Of a DNA stretch of 64,000 nt, positions 32,566 to 39,977 are shown piece by piece. This DNA is from Pseudarthrobacter sp. BIM B-2242 (GTDB taxonomy: Bacteria > Actinomycetota > Actinomycetes > Actinomycetales > Micrococcaceae), in NCBI RefSeq assembly GCF_014764445.1, contig NZ_CP061722.1, positions 124,001 to 188,000 of the forward strand. Direction: 5' to 3'. Each line of letters starts with the position of its first letter. Within the stretch, counting starts at the first letter, position 1. The translations under genes and the position numbers were made by a program. A model generated the notes under the pieces. The model searched no databases and was not told where the DNA came from. It saw nothing but the letters and a program-made list of their open reading frames with translations.

Positions 32566-33081
32566 ATGAGCACCTTCCTCGCCCACCAGCATCCGCGTGC
32601 CGCGTCCGGCCGCTTCACCGAGGTCACCCACGCCGAACCGGGGCTGGCCTTGAACGCCACGGGCAGCCGGCACTCTGCCCGCCGGACAGCCGCTGCTGAA
32701 CGGGTGCTGGGCGACTACGCCGACCTGGAAATCCTCGACCACTCCCGCGCCCGCCGCGAGACCGTCCGGCTGGCAGAGATGGGCGACCCTGGGCTGGCTC
32801 TCGGCAACTGCTGGGCCGCCACCAACGAACTCATCGAAGAGGCCGGGGCGTCAGCGTTCGAGGCTGAATGGGTTGATGAGATCACCCTGAAACGGCGCCG
32901 GCTCGGCGGGCACCACGTCGCCCTCCTGGTCGGGGACCGGGACGGGACCTACGTGGTCGACTACACCGCCCGGCAGTTCAGCCCAGACCTGCCCTTCCCG
33001 TTCGTCGCCGGCGTCAAGGACTGGATGGCCGCTGTCGAGAGCGCATCAGGTACCCGCTGGGAACTGGATGAGGACGACTGA
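32566..33081 (+). CDS. tagged protein 3, papain-like peptidase/deamidase domain
   Basis: 171 residues. The tag is a divergent form (HPRAASGRFTEVTHAEPGLA), with G-R-F replacing GG-Q/E-F. The body shows an ordered Cys-His-Asp set: LGNCWAATNELIEEAG (Cys82), LGGHHVALLVG (His116/117) and TYVVDYTARQF (Asp132). This spacing fits papain-like folds, including papain-fold toxins that act as proteases or glutamine deamidases. The family is inferred from motifs only; a housekeeping role is possible. It supports the view that tag bodies include effector enzymes. Confidence 0.62.
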   Translation: MSTFLAHQHPRAASGRFTEVTHAEPGLALNATGSRHSARRTAAAERVLGDYADLEILDHSRARRETVRLAEMGDPGLALGNCWAATNELIEEAGASAFEAEWVDEITLKRRRLGGHHVALLVGDRDGTYVVDYTARQFSPDLPFPFVAGVKDWMAAVESASGTRWELDEDD

Positions 33082-33115
33082 CCCCGGCGTGGTGGCCGCG
33101 CGTTTTTCGATCCAG

Positions 33116-33124
33116 CCGTACACG
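33116..33124 (+). promoter_or_regulatory. CCGTACACG promoter box variant
   Basis: Box with two variant positions, 8 nt before the ATG at 33133. Confidence 0.55.
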
Positions 33125-33132
33125 ATAAAGGC

Positions 33133-33594
33133 ATGACACTACCTAAGAGGCCATTGCCGCCCGTCAACCGCCAGCCGCAGGGCATCCCCGCGGGCGGTGA
33201 GTTCGCACCGAACGCCCACTCTGAGTCCGACGTCACTCTGTCGCACAACCTCCCCGCTAGCGATGAAGAGCAGCGCAAAGCAAACCAGGCCGTGGTCACC
33301 AGGGCAGCGAAGGTCCATGCTGATCGCCTGTCGACGGCCAGGACCATCAGCCTCTCCGTGAGCCACCGGGGAAGCGTCCGTGTCGATGGGGTCGATGACT
33401 CCAAGGGGAACAGCATTGATGATGAGCATGGCAGCCTTGTCAGCTCGCTTAACATCGAGATCAACGGCTACAGCCCGGGCGGCAACGGCATCCCGGCGGG
33501 CCACATCCTCGGCAACCAGAAGACCGTCACGGTCGACGCCCAGGAACTCGTCAAAGGCAACATCAAGATCGTAAGCCTCCCGTCCCTGAGCTGA
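33133..33594 (+). CDS. tagged protein 4, unknown body
   Basis: 153 residues. Tag: RQPQGIPAGGEFAPNAHSES, preceded by a 12-residue Pro-rich N-terminus. The body is beta-rich (ISLSVSHRGSVRVDGVDD, LVSSLNIEINGYSPGGNG, KTVTVDAQELVKGNIKIVS) and soluble. No family recognised. Start set by the promoter box. A hairpin terminator follows at once. Confidence 0.72.
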   Translation: MTLPKRPLPPVNRQPQGIPAGGEFAPNAHSESDVTLSHNLPASDEEQRKANQAVVTRAAKVHADRLSTARTISLSVSHRGSVRVDGVDDSKGNSIDDEHGSLVSSLNIEINGYSPGGNGIPAGHILGNQKTVTVDAQELVKGNIKIVSLPSLS

Positions 33595-33610
33595 GCCGCT
33601 TCACTCGAAT

Positions 33611-33650
33611 CCTCTCCCGTATCAATTCCCTTGGTACGGGAGAGGGTTCT
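33611..33650 (+). terminator. rho-independent terminator
   Basis: CCTCTCCCGTA (33611-33621) pairs with TACGGGAGAGG (33635-33645), followed by GTTCT. Confidence 0.8.
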
Positions 33651-33695
33651 CGCCGGTTCCGCACCCCGCTTTGCATGCGCAGCTTCCCGGACCGG

Positions 33696-33704
33696 CCGCA
33701 CACA
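33696..33704 (+). promoter_or_regulatory. CCGCACACA promoter box, leaderless type
   Basis: Box 7 nt before the ATG at 33712. Confidence 0.7.
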
Positions 33705-33711
33705 GGAGGGC

Positions 33712-34677
33712 ATGACGTTCACACCAGCCCACAAGCCCGCCGGCACCCCTGACGGCGGCCAGTTCACCGCACCCGCCCACTCCGACGCCGTTCCCGCGCT
33801 CCAGGCTCCACCCAACCTCTTGAACCCGTACCGCGACGCCGACGGCACCAGGTGGGAATCCGGCGGAGACGAATACCAGGACACCTTCCTGAGCAGCGTC
33901 GGCGGCATCGAAGCCCGGGTCACCACCGACATCCGCGAAGAAGGCGCCCGTGCCGAGGTCATCGACTACCGCGGCAACCGGCCGCTGACGATCAGCCAGC
34001 AGCAGCATTTCGCCTCCCTGGACGAGGCCAAAGAGCACGCCAAGGCAGCCCGCACCCGGGCACACAACTACGGCGTTAACCACCTCTCTGAAGGCTCCCG
34101 CACCCCCTGGGGCAAGGCGCAGGGCACCTCCCCGATGGCGGCCGGCATTGACGCCGTCTGGACGGCCGGGCACGGCGGCATCAAGCTCTCCCCGGAACGG
34201 GATGCAGAGGTCGACCCCGCGTGGCGTGAGCCTGCCGGGATGTACGAACGTGATTGCGCCTGGGCCAAGGCGACCATCACCCACCACCAGGACCTGAACC
34301 CGGTGGACGTGAAGAACGCCCACACCATCGCCCGGCGCTACTACCCCGACGAATATACGGAAATTGTGGGCAAGGACCCGGCCAGGTACGGGCTCACCGC
34401 GTTCGAACCCATCACCGCTGCCGAGTCGATGGTCATCAGGGACCGCGAGTTCCACTCCGCCCGCGCCGCGACCCACGACAAGGTCACCGCAGTCGTCCGG
34501 GACCCCGAGGGCCACCCCGGCATGATCGCCATTACCCTGGCCGACATCCCTGCCGACGGGCGAATCAACGACAACGAGCCGGCCGGCAACAACCGCACCG
34601 TCCTGGTGAGGCAGGAAGAATGGCCGCCTGCGGGCCTGGAGAAGCTCACGCTGCCCAAGAGCTCATCCCTGGTCTGA
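33712..34677 (+). CDS. tagged protein 5, unknown body
   Basis: 321 residues. Tag: HKPAGTPDGGQFTAPAHSDA. The body begins with a beta domain that reads like a DUF (GGDEYQDTFLSSVGGIEARV) and continues with DEAKEHAKAARTRAHNYGVN, then HTIARRYYPDEYTEIVGKDP and a C-terminal strand pair. No family recognised. An upstream-open frame without start signal is ignored; the box sets the start. Confidence 0.72.
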   Translation: MTFTPAHKPAGTPDGGQFTAPAHSDAVPALQAPPNLLNPYRDADGTRWESGGDEYQDTFLSSVGGIEARVTTDIREEGARAEVIDYRGNRPLTISQQQHFASLDEAKEHAKAARTRAHNYGVNHLSEGSRTPWGKAQGTSPMAAGIDAVWTAGHGGIKLSPERDAEVDPAWREPAGMYERDCAWAKATITHHQDLNPVDVKNAHTIARRYYPDEYTEIVGKDPARYGLTAFEPITAAESMVIRDREFHSARAATHDKVTAVVRDPEGHPGMIAITLADIPADGRINDNEPAGNNRTVLVRQEEWPPAGLEKLTLPKSSSLV

Positions 34678-34710
34678 CCGGCGCCTGAGCGCCGTTCTCC
34701 GGACCCTGGA

Positions 34711-34745
34711 AAGGGGTCGTCTGCATCCAGCGGGCGGCCCCTTCG
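34711..34745 (+). terminator. hairpin AAGGGG/CCCCTT
   Basis: AAGGGGTCG (34711-34719) against CGGCCCCTT (about 34735-34743) with a loop of 15 nt; just before the next promoter box. Confidence 0.5.
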
Positions 34746-34750
34746 GCATG

Positions 34751-34759
34751 CCGCACACA
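34751..34759 (+). promoter_or_regulatory. CCGCACACA promoter box, leaderless type
   Basis: Box 7 nt before the ATG at 34767, spacer GAAGGGC. Confidence 0.7.
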
Positions 34760-34766
34760 GAAGGGC

Positions 34767-35531
34767 ATGAGCACATCACACAAACCAGCACGCGTCCTCA
34801 AGGGCGTCCCCAGCGGCGGCGAATTCACAGCCGTCGGCCACTCCGACAACGTCCCGTCCCTCACCCCGCAGGCCCCGGCAGCTCCGTCCGCCACGGCGCC
34901 GAAGACCAGTTCGAAGGGCCGCACCACCTGCGTGACCCTGCCGGACGGCAGCGTCGCCACACGGTCCTCCAAGACCAAGGAATACAGTCACGCGGTCCTG
35001 CAGAGCCCGGAGATCCCTGAGCTGGTGATCGCCGACCGGGAGGCGCAGATCCGCAAGGCGGAGGCCGACATCGCGGCCCGCGAAGAAGCACTGAAAGACC
35101 CGAAGTTCAAGAAGCGCCAGCGGTTCCCCTCAGACCGCCGGGATCCCGACGTCGACTACCAGGGCCGGCCCGCCTACCACGGCTTCGAATACTTCCTCGT
35201 CGACGCCGACGGGAACAAGCTGGAGGAGACGCGGGGCAACTCTAAGGGCGACACCCAGGGCTGCTACGACCCGGAGACCCTGGAGTACGACGTCAAGAAG
35301 GTCGGCCGGGCTGTCCCCGAGCTGAAGCTGCAGACGAAGAAGAAGATCGAGCGCCTCAAGGAGACCATCAAGGACTGCAAGGAGGACATCGGGAAGGTGA
35401 ACGACGGCACTTACGACCTGGGCCGCTACGGCGTCATCTCCTGGGCGAGCCGGCCGGACCTGGCGCAGAAGGCCGCAAACACGTACACGAGCCGGACCCG
35501 CCGGACGACCGTCTCACCGATCGACCAGTAA
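34767..35531 (+). CDS. tagged protein 6, charged coiled-coil body
   Basis: 254 residues. Tag: RVLKGVPSGGEFTAVGHSDN. The body is very basic/acidic, with a likely coiled coil (IADREAQIRKAEADIAAREE, and LQTKKKIERLKETIKDCKED) flanking a small domain YHGFEYFLVDADGNKLEETR. No family recognised. Ends at a terminator. Confidence 0.72.
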   Translation: MSTSHKPARVLKGVPSGGEFTAVGHSDNVPSLTPQAPAAPSATAPKTSSKGRTTCVTLPDGSVATRSSKTKEYSHAVLQSPEIPELVIADREAQIRKAEADIAAREEALKDPKFKKRQRFPSDRRDPDVDYQGRPAYHGFEYFLVDADGNKLEETRGNSKGDTQGCYDPETLEYDVKKVGRAVPELKLQTKKKIERLKETIKDCKEDIGKVNDGTYDLGRYGVISWASRPDLAQKAANTYTSRTRRTTVSPIDQ

Positions 35532-35567
35532 AAACACTCCTACCCCGGTATCGGCCGGTTCAAACAC

Positions 35568-35601
35568 GTGGCCCCTGTTGAATTCGACAGGGGCCACCTT
35601 C
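35568..35601 (+). terminator. rho-independent terminator
   Basis: GTGGCCCCTGT (35568-35578) and ACAGGGGCCAC (35587-35597), followed by CTTCG. Confidence 0.8.
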
Positions 35602-35711
35602 GTATCCAGGACCATCCATCGCGGTCTGCGGGAACATCATTCGCAGAGGTTTTTGGCAGGAGGATTTTGACCTAGGATCGGCAGGTTCTCCTACCGAAAG
35701 CACCCCCTGAC

Positions 35712-35843
35712 ATGGATCCCACCCGCTATGCCATCGGCCTCCTGGTCATGGCCATCTCCCTCCTGGCGATGACTCTCGTATCCCTTTTCGCGCTCTCGTC
35801 CACCCGGCGCAAGAGCAATGCAGGACCGGAATCGGAGGAGTAG
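35712..35843 (+). CDS. 43-residue membrane peptide
   Basis: MDPTRYAIGLLVMAISLLAM continues into TLVSLFALSS and a polar tail RRKSNAGPESEE: one transmembrane helix. It is short but looks coding, and a second membrane peptide follows 5 bp after the stop with its own ribosome binding site. A TAGGAT (35673-35678) upstream matches the TANNNT -10 type. Confidence 0.5.
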   Translation: MDPTRYAIGLLVMAISLLAMTLVSLFALSSTRRKSNAGPESEE

Positions 35844-35848
35844 CGAGC

Positions 35849-35968
35849 GTGCCCTACATCGACATCAACCCTCACCGCGGCCGCCCGAAGTGGGTCGGAT
35901 ACGTGATTTTGGCTGTTCTGGCATCCATGACGGCAGTCATTGTGGTCCTCGCGCTGACCCGCGGCTAG
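35849..35968 (+). CDS. 39-residue membrane peptide
   Basis: GTG start with GGAGGAG 8 nt upstream. Product: MPYIDINPHRGRPKWVGYVI then LAVLASMTAVIVVLALTRG, one transmembrane helix at the C-terminus. Forms a two-gene unit with the peptide before it; function unknown. Confidence 0.5.
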   Translation: MPYIDINPHRGRPKWVGYVILAVLASMTAVIVVLALTRG

Positions 35969-36110
35969 GACGAATTCCGGCTTTTTCGTCGGTTGCCCGA
36001 CGAAACACCGGTCCAGGGGAAGACGGCGATCGACGCCCAAAACGCCGTTTGAGGGCTTTTCGCTGGTTTTTGCCGATTCTGACCGACCATGGCGACCAGA
36101 TGGCGACCAC

Positions 36111-36152
36111 CTGGTCGCCCATAAAAATCCGCGCCAGCACTGGGAAGCAGGG
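36111..36152. repeat. direct repeat, left copy
   Basis: CTGGTCGCCCAT ... CGCGCCAGCACTGGGAAGCA; matches the copy at 36269-36314 apart from the spacer between the two blocks. Confidence 0.65.
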
Positions 36153-36268
36153 CCCTTATATATATATGACCGATCAAACCGATCAGTTAACTACTACTAC
36201 ATATAGGGACCCTCGTTCTTCCCCGTTACATCCTTTCTCTCCTATAGGCATACCTCCCCCTGGTCGGT

Positions 36269-36314
36269 CTGGTCGCCCATCGCCCAAAAACCGCGCCAGC
36301 ACTGGGAAGCAGGG
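36269..36314. repeat. direct repeat, right copy
   Basis: Second copy of the CTGGTCGCCCAT ... CGCGCCAGCACTGGGAAGCA unit, 158 bp from the first, on the other side of the AT-rich core. Confidence 0.65.
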
Positions 36315-36392
36315 GTGGTCATTGGGTCGGTCACTGGTCGGTCACGATGGCCATAGGGTTTTCGGGCCCTCGGTGCGCATTCAGGGCCCGGG

Positions 36393-36401
36393 CCGCACAC
36401 A
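36393..36401 (+). promoter_or_regulatory. CCGCACACA promoter box, leaderless type
   Basis: Box 8 nt before the ATG at 36410. Confidence 0.68.
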
Positions 36402-36409
36402 GGACAGGC

Positions 36410-36982
36410 ATGAGCAGCCACGCATTCAACTCCGCCCTCCATCCCCGGTCCACCGACGGAACCTTCACCGCCACCACCCACTCGGACGAGGTGCCGTCCC
36501 TGACCGCCGGGTCCCGTGCCCTGACCCGCGAGGAGCTCGTCATCACCGGTCAGGCTGCACCCTCCAGCCCCGTCCTGTCCGAGGTCACGCGGATGGCCCA
36601 CCACAGCCGCCGGCACATGGCCGAAGCCATCAAGGCCCACGACACGGTGATGCTCACGGCCGCCGCGGCCCATGTCCGGGAGGCAGTCCCCGGTGCCAGG
36701 GAGGTCCGGCTGCGCGCCACCCGCATCGGTGACCAGCAGATGGTGCCTACCTTCGTGCGGACAGCGGATGACGACTTCATCGGGGCGAACTACTACAAAG
36801 GCCCGAACGCGGATTGGGCCCGCCGCACGGTCGAGGGTGCTGACCCCGGATCACTGACCGACGCCCTGGCCGGGATCACCGCGAACAGTGAGATTTGGGA
36901 CACAGACCCCCGCTGCGATTACGACCTATCCACCGAGGAGCACATCATCTATCTGGACGGCCGGCGGCGCCAGGAGCACTAA
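36410..36982 (+). CDS. tagged protein 7, unknown body
   Basis: 190 residues. Divergent tag: HPRSTDGTFTATTHSDEVPS, keeping DG-x-F and THSD. The body is helical at first (VLSEVTRMAHHSRRHMAEAI, MLTAAAAHVREAVPGA), then beta-rich (VRLRATRIGDQQMVPTFVRT). No family recognised. Terminated by a hairpin after the stop. Confidence 0.7.
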   Translation: MSSHAFNSALHPRSTDGTFTATTHSDEVPSLTAGSRALTREELVITGQAAPSSPVLSEVTRMAHHSRRHMAEAIKAHDTVMLTAAAAHVREAVPGAREVRLRATRIGDQQMVPTFVRTADDDFIGANYYKGPNADWARRTVEGADPGSLTDALAGITANSEIWDTDPRCDYDLSTEEHIIYLDGRRRQEH

Positions 36983-36983
36983 C

Positions 36984-37010
36984 AGGAGGGTCCTTCGGGG
37001 CCCTCCTCCC
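36984..37010 (+). terminator. rho-independent terminator
   Basis: AGGAGGGTCC-TTCG-GGGCCCTCCT: stable stem with a TTCG tetraloop directly after the stop codon. Confidence 0.75.
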
Positions 37011-37088
37011 GTTTCCGGACCTCAGAGACACCAGGCTTCACAAAATGTCCAATTTCCGTCTGGCGAAATAACCTGCGACGATTTGCAC

Positions 37089-37592
37089 ATGTCCAACTAT
37101 TCCTACGGGGATCCGCATACGGGTGCCCCCGGCGAGCTGGGCGCGCCGCTGGACTCCGAAGCCCCTGAAGCCCCTGGCGCGTCACTGGCCAGGCGACTGA
37201 ACCTGCTGCTGGACGCAGCAGAGGCCGAAGGCCGCCGCGTCGCGTATAACGACATCCGTGACGCGATGAAGGAAGCAGGCACGCCTCTCTCCCGCGGCCG
37301 CTGGCACTACATGCGCAACGGCACCGGGCCGGAAGTCAAGAAGCCTGAGCTGCTGCGCAACCTCGCCCGGTTCTTCGGTGTCAACGAGGACTACCTGCTC
37401 GAAGAGAGCGAAGAGCTGCCCGCACGGGTCGAGGCCCAGATGGAGCTTCTGGCGACCATGAAGGCCAACAAGGTGCGCAACTTCGCCGCCCGCCAGCTGG
37501 ACGGCCTCACGCCCGAAACGCTGCTGCAGATCCGGGACATCATCGACGAGCATCTCGCCAACGGTTCCGAATCATCACTTAATCGCGCCTGA
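37089..37592 (+). CDS. XRE-family transcriptional regulator
   Basis: 167 residues. LARRLNLLLDAAEAEGRRVA, YNDIRDAMKEAGTPLSRGRW and PELLRNLARFFGVNEDYLLE form a lambda-repressor-like HTH with the usual fifth-helix ending VNEDYLL. The C-terminal helices resemble those of actinobacterial XRE regulators that precede an ImmA/IrrE protease. TAACCT upstream is a TANNNT -10, and ATGTCCAA occurs twice (37044 and 37090) around the start, possibly an operator. First gene of a four-gene unit without the CCGCACACA box. Confidence 0.8.
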   Translation: MSNYSYGDPHTGAPGELGAPLDSEAPEAPGASLARRLNLLLDAAEAEGRRVAYNDIRDAMKEAGTPLSRGRWHYMRNGTGPEVKKPELLRNLARFFGVNEDYLLEESEELPARVEAQMELLATMKANKVRNFAARQLDGLTPETLLQIRDIIDEHLANGSESSLNRA

Positions 37593-37673
37593 CCTGCGCT
37601 GATACCCTGCTAGGCTTCACGCGGAGCTTGGGGGCTCCGCGTCCTGCACACTCACGAGAACTGCTCTAAACCC

Positions 37674-38159
37674 ATGATCAACGAAGCGGCACGCGCCAAG
37701 GCGCGCGAAGCTGAAGAAGCTTTGAATCTCCCAGACCCCGTCACCCTGGGGTCCATCCAGGAGCACCTTGAAAAGCTCCGCGGGCGCAAAATCACCATCC
37801 AGCCGATGAAGAGCGCACCGACCGACAAGGTCTGCGGCCTGTGGTTCGGCCTCGACGACATGGACCTGATCCTCCACGCTCCGGCTGTGACGGTCGTCCA
37901 TCGGCAGCAGATCATCCTGCACGAGTTCGCCCACATGATCCTGCGCCACCGGCAGGAAGTCGTCTCCCCCGAACTGACCAAGGTCTTCTTTCCCGACCTC
38001 GCCCCGGACCGGGTCGTCACCGCCCTGAAGCGCTCCGACTTCCTGGACGAATTCGAAGTCACCGCTGAACTTCTCGCTGACCGGCTTGCAGCCCGGATCC
38101 GGCTGGCAGCCAACCGCCGGAACGCGCAGCCGAGGAACTTCGGAGCCATCTTCGGATGA
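37674..38159 (+). CDS. ImmA/IrrE-family metallopeptidase
   Basis: 161 residues. IILHEFAHMILRH gives the HExxH zinc motif (about residues 82-86); the downstream Glu-rich helix LDEFEVTAELLADRLAARI supplies the third ligand. Such proteases cleave the XRE repressor encoded next to them, here the gene 80 bp upstream, and so derepress their locus on a stress signal. Start ATG as shown; the stop overlaps the next start. Confidence 0.83.
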   Translation: MINEAARAKAREAEEALNLPDPVTLGSIQEHLEKLRGRKITIQPMKSAPTDKVCGLWFGLDDMDLILHAPAVTVVHRQQIILHEFAHMILRHRQEVVSPELTKVFFPDLAPDRVVTALKRSDFLDEFEVTAELLADRLAARIRLAANRRNAQPRNFGAIFG

Positions 38160-39106
38160 GCCTTTTCCTGGTCATGACCCTTGCCTTGTTCGGCCTGGCC
38201 GCGGCAAGGGTAAAGCCTCTCCGCGCCAACGGCAGGGACGACGTGTTCGCCGCAGCCATGTTCGCCGGCGTCTCGACTCTGCTGGTGGACACACGGGTCT
38301 ACTTTGTCGTGGACCAGGTCCTGGGCGGAGTGAACGTCACCAAACTGCTCATCAACTCCCTTATGGTGGTCGGCCTCTGGTACCTGCACTGTGCCGCACT
38401 CAGTGCCATGTCCCCCGCCGACACCCGGCCGGCCTGGCTTCGGACCATGCCGCTGTGGCTGAACCTGGCTCTGCAGCCCGTCTTCTTCGTCCTGGCCGGG
38501 CTGACGCCGACGAACCCTGTCTGGACCGGAACGCACCCCAACCGCATCGCCTCGGCGCTGTTCTCGATGCTGACGCTCATCTTCATCGCCTGGGCCTGCG
38601 GCAAGATCGCCTGGGTGTGCCTCCGCTACGTTCCCCGGATGCGCCAGTCGTTCCGCGTCGGGTTCTCCATGGTCGGCCTGGGGTGTGCGCTGACCCTTCC
38701 GATCATGGCGGAAATGATCCTGGGTGAGATCCACCAGGCCTTCCCGTCGGCGCCGAGCGCTCTCGGACTGCCAACCCATCTGCTGGAAATGATCGCGATT
38801 GTCCTGGTCGGCGTCGGCCTGACCATTCCACCGGTCGCCGGCCGGATCAGCACCCGGCGCACCTCACGGCGCCTGGAAGAAGCCCTCATCAGGGTGGCCG
38901 CCATCCGTGACAAGACCTTGCAGGTCGAAGGCGGCAACCGCAGCCTGCTGTCCACTGACCACGACAACCCGCACGAAAACCTACACCGGATGATCGTCGA
39001 GATCTGGGACGCCGAACTCGCAGCCGGACGGAACGGATCACGGCTGAGCACCGAAGACCGCGACTACATGCTCCTGGTTGAGTCGGAGCTGGGCAGGGTC
39101 CTTTGA
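38156..39106 (+). CDS. polytopic membrane protein, MAB_1171c-like
   Basis: 316 residues with about seven hydrophobic helices in the first 230 residues (for example FLVMTLALFGLAAA, LLINSLMVVGLWYLH, LLEMIAIVLVGVGLTI) and a soluble C-terminal domain of about 90 residues (RRLEEALIRVAAIRDKTLQV). Proteins of this layout accompany XRE and ImmA/IrrE genes in many actinobacteria; the name is by that context and topology. Overlaps both neighbouring genes by 4 bp. Function unknown, perhaps the sensor of the module. Confidence 0.7.
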   Translation: MSLFLVMTLALFGLAAARVKPLRANGRDDVFAAAMFAGVSTLLVDTRVYFVVDQVLGGVNVTKLLINSLMVVGLWYLHCAALSAMSPADTRPAWLRTMPLWLNLALQPVFFVLAGLTPTNPVWTGTHPNRIASALFSMLTLIFIAWACGKIAWVCLRYVPRMRQSFRVGFSMVGLGCALTLPIMAEMILGEIHQAFPSAPSALGLPTHLLEMIAIVLVGVGLTIPPVAGRISTRRTSRRLEEALIRVAAIRDKTLQVEGGNRSLLSTDHDNPHENLHRMIVEIWDAELAAGRNGSRLSTEDRDYMLLVESELGRVL

Positions 39107-39945
39107 GATTCACCGGCACCCACCCCACCCGGATGGTGCAGCACGAGGACGGGGACCTGTTCGACCTCTACCGGCGGATCGTCCTGTTCGACTTCCACCA
39201 GGAAATCCGCGCCGGCTTCTTCCTCTCGTACTACCGGAACTTCGCCATCCCCTCCATCGCGAGGACCCTGGTCGGCCGCGGTGAGATGCAGGCACGGCCC
39301 ATGAAGCGGTCCTACGACACCGGGATTGTGATCCACGAGATCATCGCCAATGGCTTCGACAGTGACCGCGGTCAGCAGATGGTCGAGCTCCTGCGCCGCG
39401 TACACCGGGGTGTGCCGGGCACGTCCGAGGACTTCCTGTACGTGCTCATGACCCTGCTGGTCCTGCCGTTGCGCTGGGTGGACCGTCACGGCTGGCGAAA
39501 GCTGACGCCCCGGGAGGAGCAAGCTGCCGTGGCCTTCTATGCCGAGCTGGGTGCCCGCATGGGACTGGCGCCGGCACCGGCCACTTTCGCTGACGCGGAG
39601 AAGTTCCTGGACGACTACGAGGCGCGGCACATGGGTCCCAGCCCGGAAGGCGCGCAGCTGCTCGAAGCCACCGTAGCGGCCCTGAAGAACCGGCTCCCGC
39701 GGCCCCTGCACCGGTTCACCGGCACCGTCCTGGCCCTCATGATGGACAAGCCGGAGGTGGCCCTGGCACTGGGACTGAAGCCTTCCCCGGCTTGGCTGCG
39801 GATACCGTTCGATACCATCCTGCGGGTCCGTGCCCTCCGTACGCGGATGCAGCCGCTGCCGGCCAGCCCCTCCTTCGTCTCCGGCGGCCCGGTGTCCCAC
39901 TACCCGGACGGCTACACCCTCGACATGATCGGGCCCCACTCCTAG
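39103..39945 (+). CDS. MpaB/DUF2236-family oxygenase-like protein
   Basis: 280 residues, TTG start overlapping the previous stop. Conserved blocks YDTGIVIHEIIANGFDSDRG, VELLRRVHRGVPGTSEDFLY, VLPLRWVDRHGWRKLTPREE and AFYAELGARMGL match the MpaB/latex-clearing oxygenase family (DUF2236), which binds heme b via His residues. It lacks a signal peptide. It is the last gene of the XRE/ImmA-IrrE/membrane unit and is known in that company in streptomycetes. Confidence 0.75.
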   Translation: MRFTGTHPTRMVQHEDGDLFDLYRRIVLFDFHQEIRAGFFLSYYRNFAIPSIARTLVGRGEMQARPMKRSYDTGIVIHEIIANGFDSDRGQQMVELLRRVHRGVPGTSEDFLYVLMTLLVLPLRWVDRHGWRKLTPREEQAAVAFYAELGARMGLAPAPATFADAEKFLDDYEARHMGPSPEGAQLLEATVAALKNRLPRPLHRFTGTVLALMMDKPEVALALGLKPSPAWLRIPFDTILRVRALRTRMQPLPASPSFVSGGPVSHYPDGYTLDMIGPHS

Positions 39946-39961
39946 TCCTCTGGCCGCTTTG

Positions 39962-39970
39962 CCGCACACA
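39962..39970 (+). promoter_or_regulatory. CCGCACACA promoter box, leaderless type
   Basis: Box 7 nt before the ATG at 39978. Confidence 0.7.
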
Positions 39971-39977
39971 CAAGGGC

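Larger units (their letters stand above)
35969..36392. other. non-coding region with AT-rich core and flanking repeats
   Basis: 424 bp without a credible gene. A 43-45 bp repeat flanks an AT-rich core: each copy begins CTGGTCGCCCAT and ends CGCGCCAGCACTGGGAAGCA + GGG. The core at about 36157-36207 is TTATATATATATGACCGATC followed by AACCGATCAGTTAACTACTA and CATATA, far below the local GC content. The palindrome GGCGACCACCTGGTCGCC (36102-36119) and several GACCGACC/GGTCGGTC boxes add to it. This is the look of a regulatory or replication-initiation site. Confidence 0.5.

Noticed and set aside
35818..36732. Open frame of 304 codons on the plus strand
   Set aside because: Covers two membrane peptides, the AT-rich repeat region and out-of-frame parts of tagged gene 7; composition changes along its length, no start signal.
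39792..39977. Longer N-termini for box-preceded genes (for example from 39792, 33631, 48801)
   Set aside because: The extensions are antisense or out-of-frame parts of neighbours and include the promoter box; the tag and the 7-8 nt box spacing fix the later ATG.
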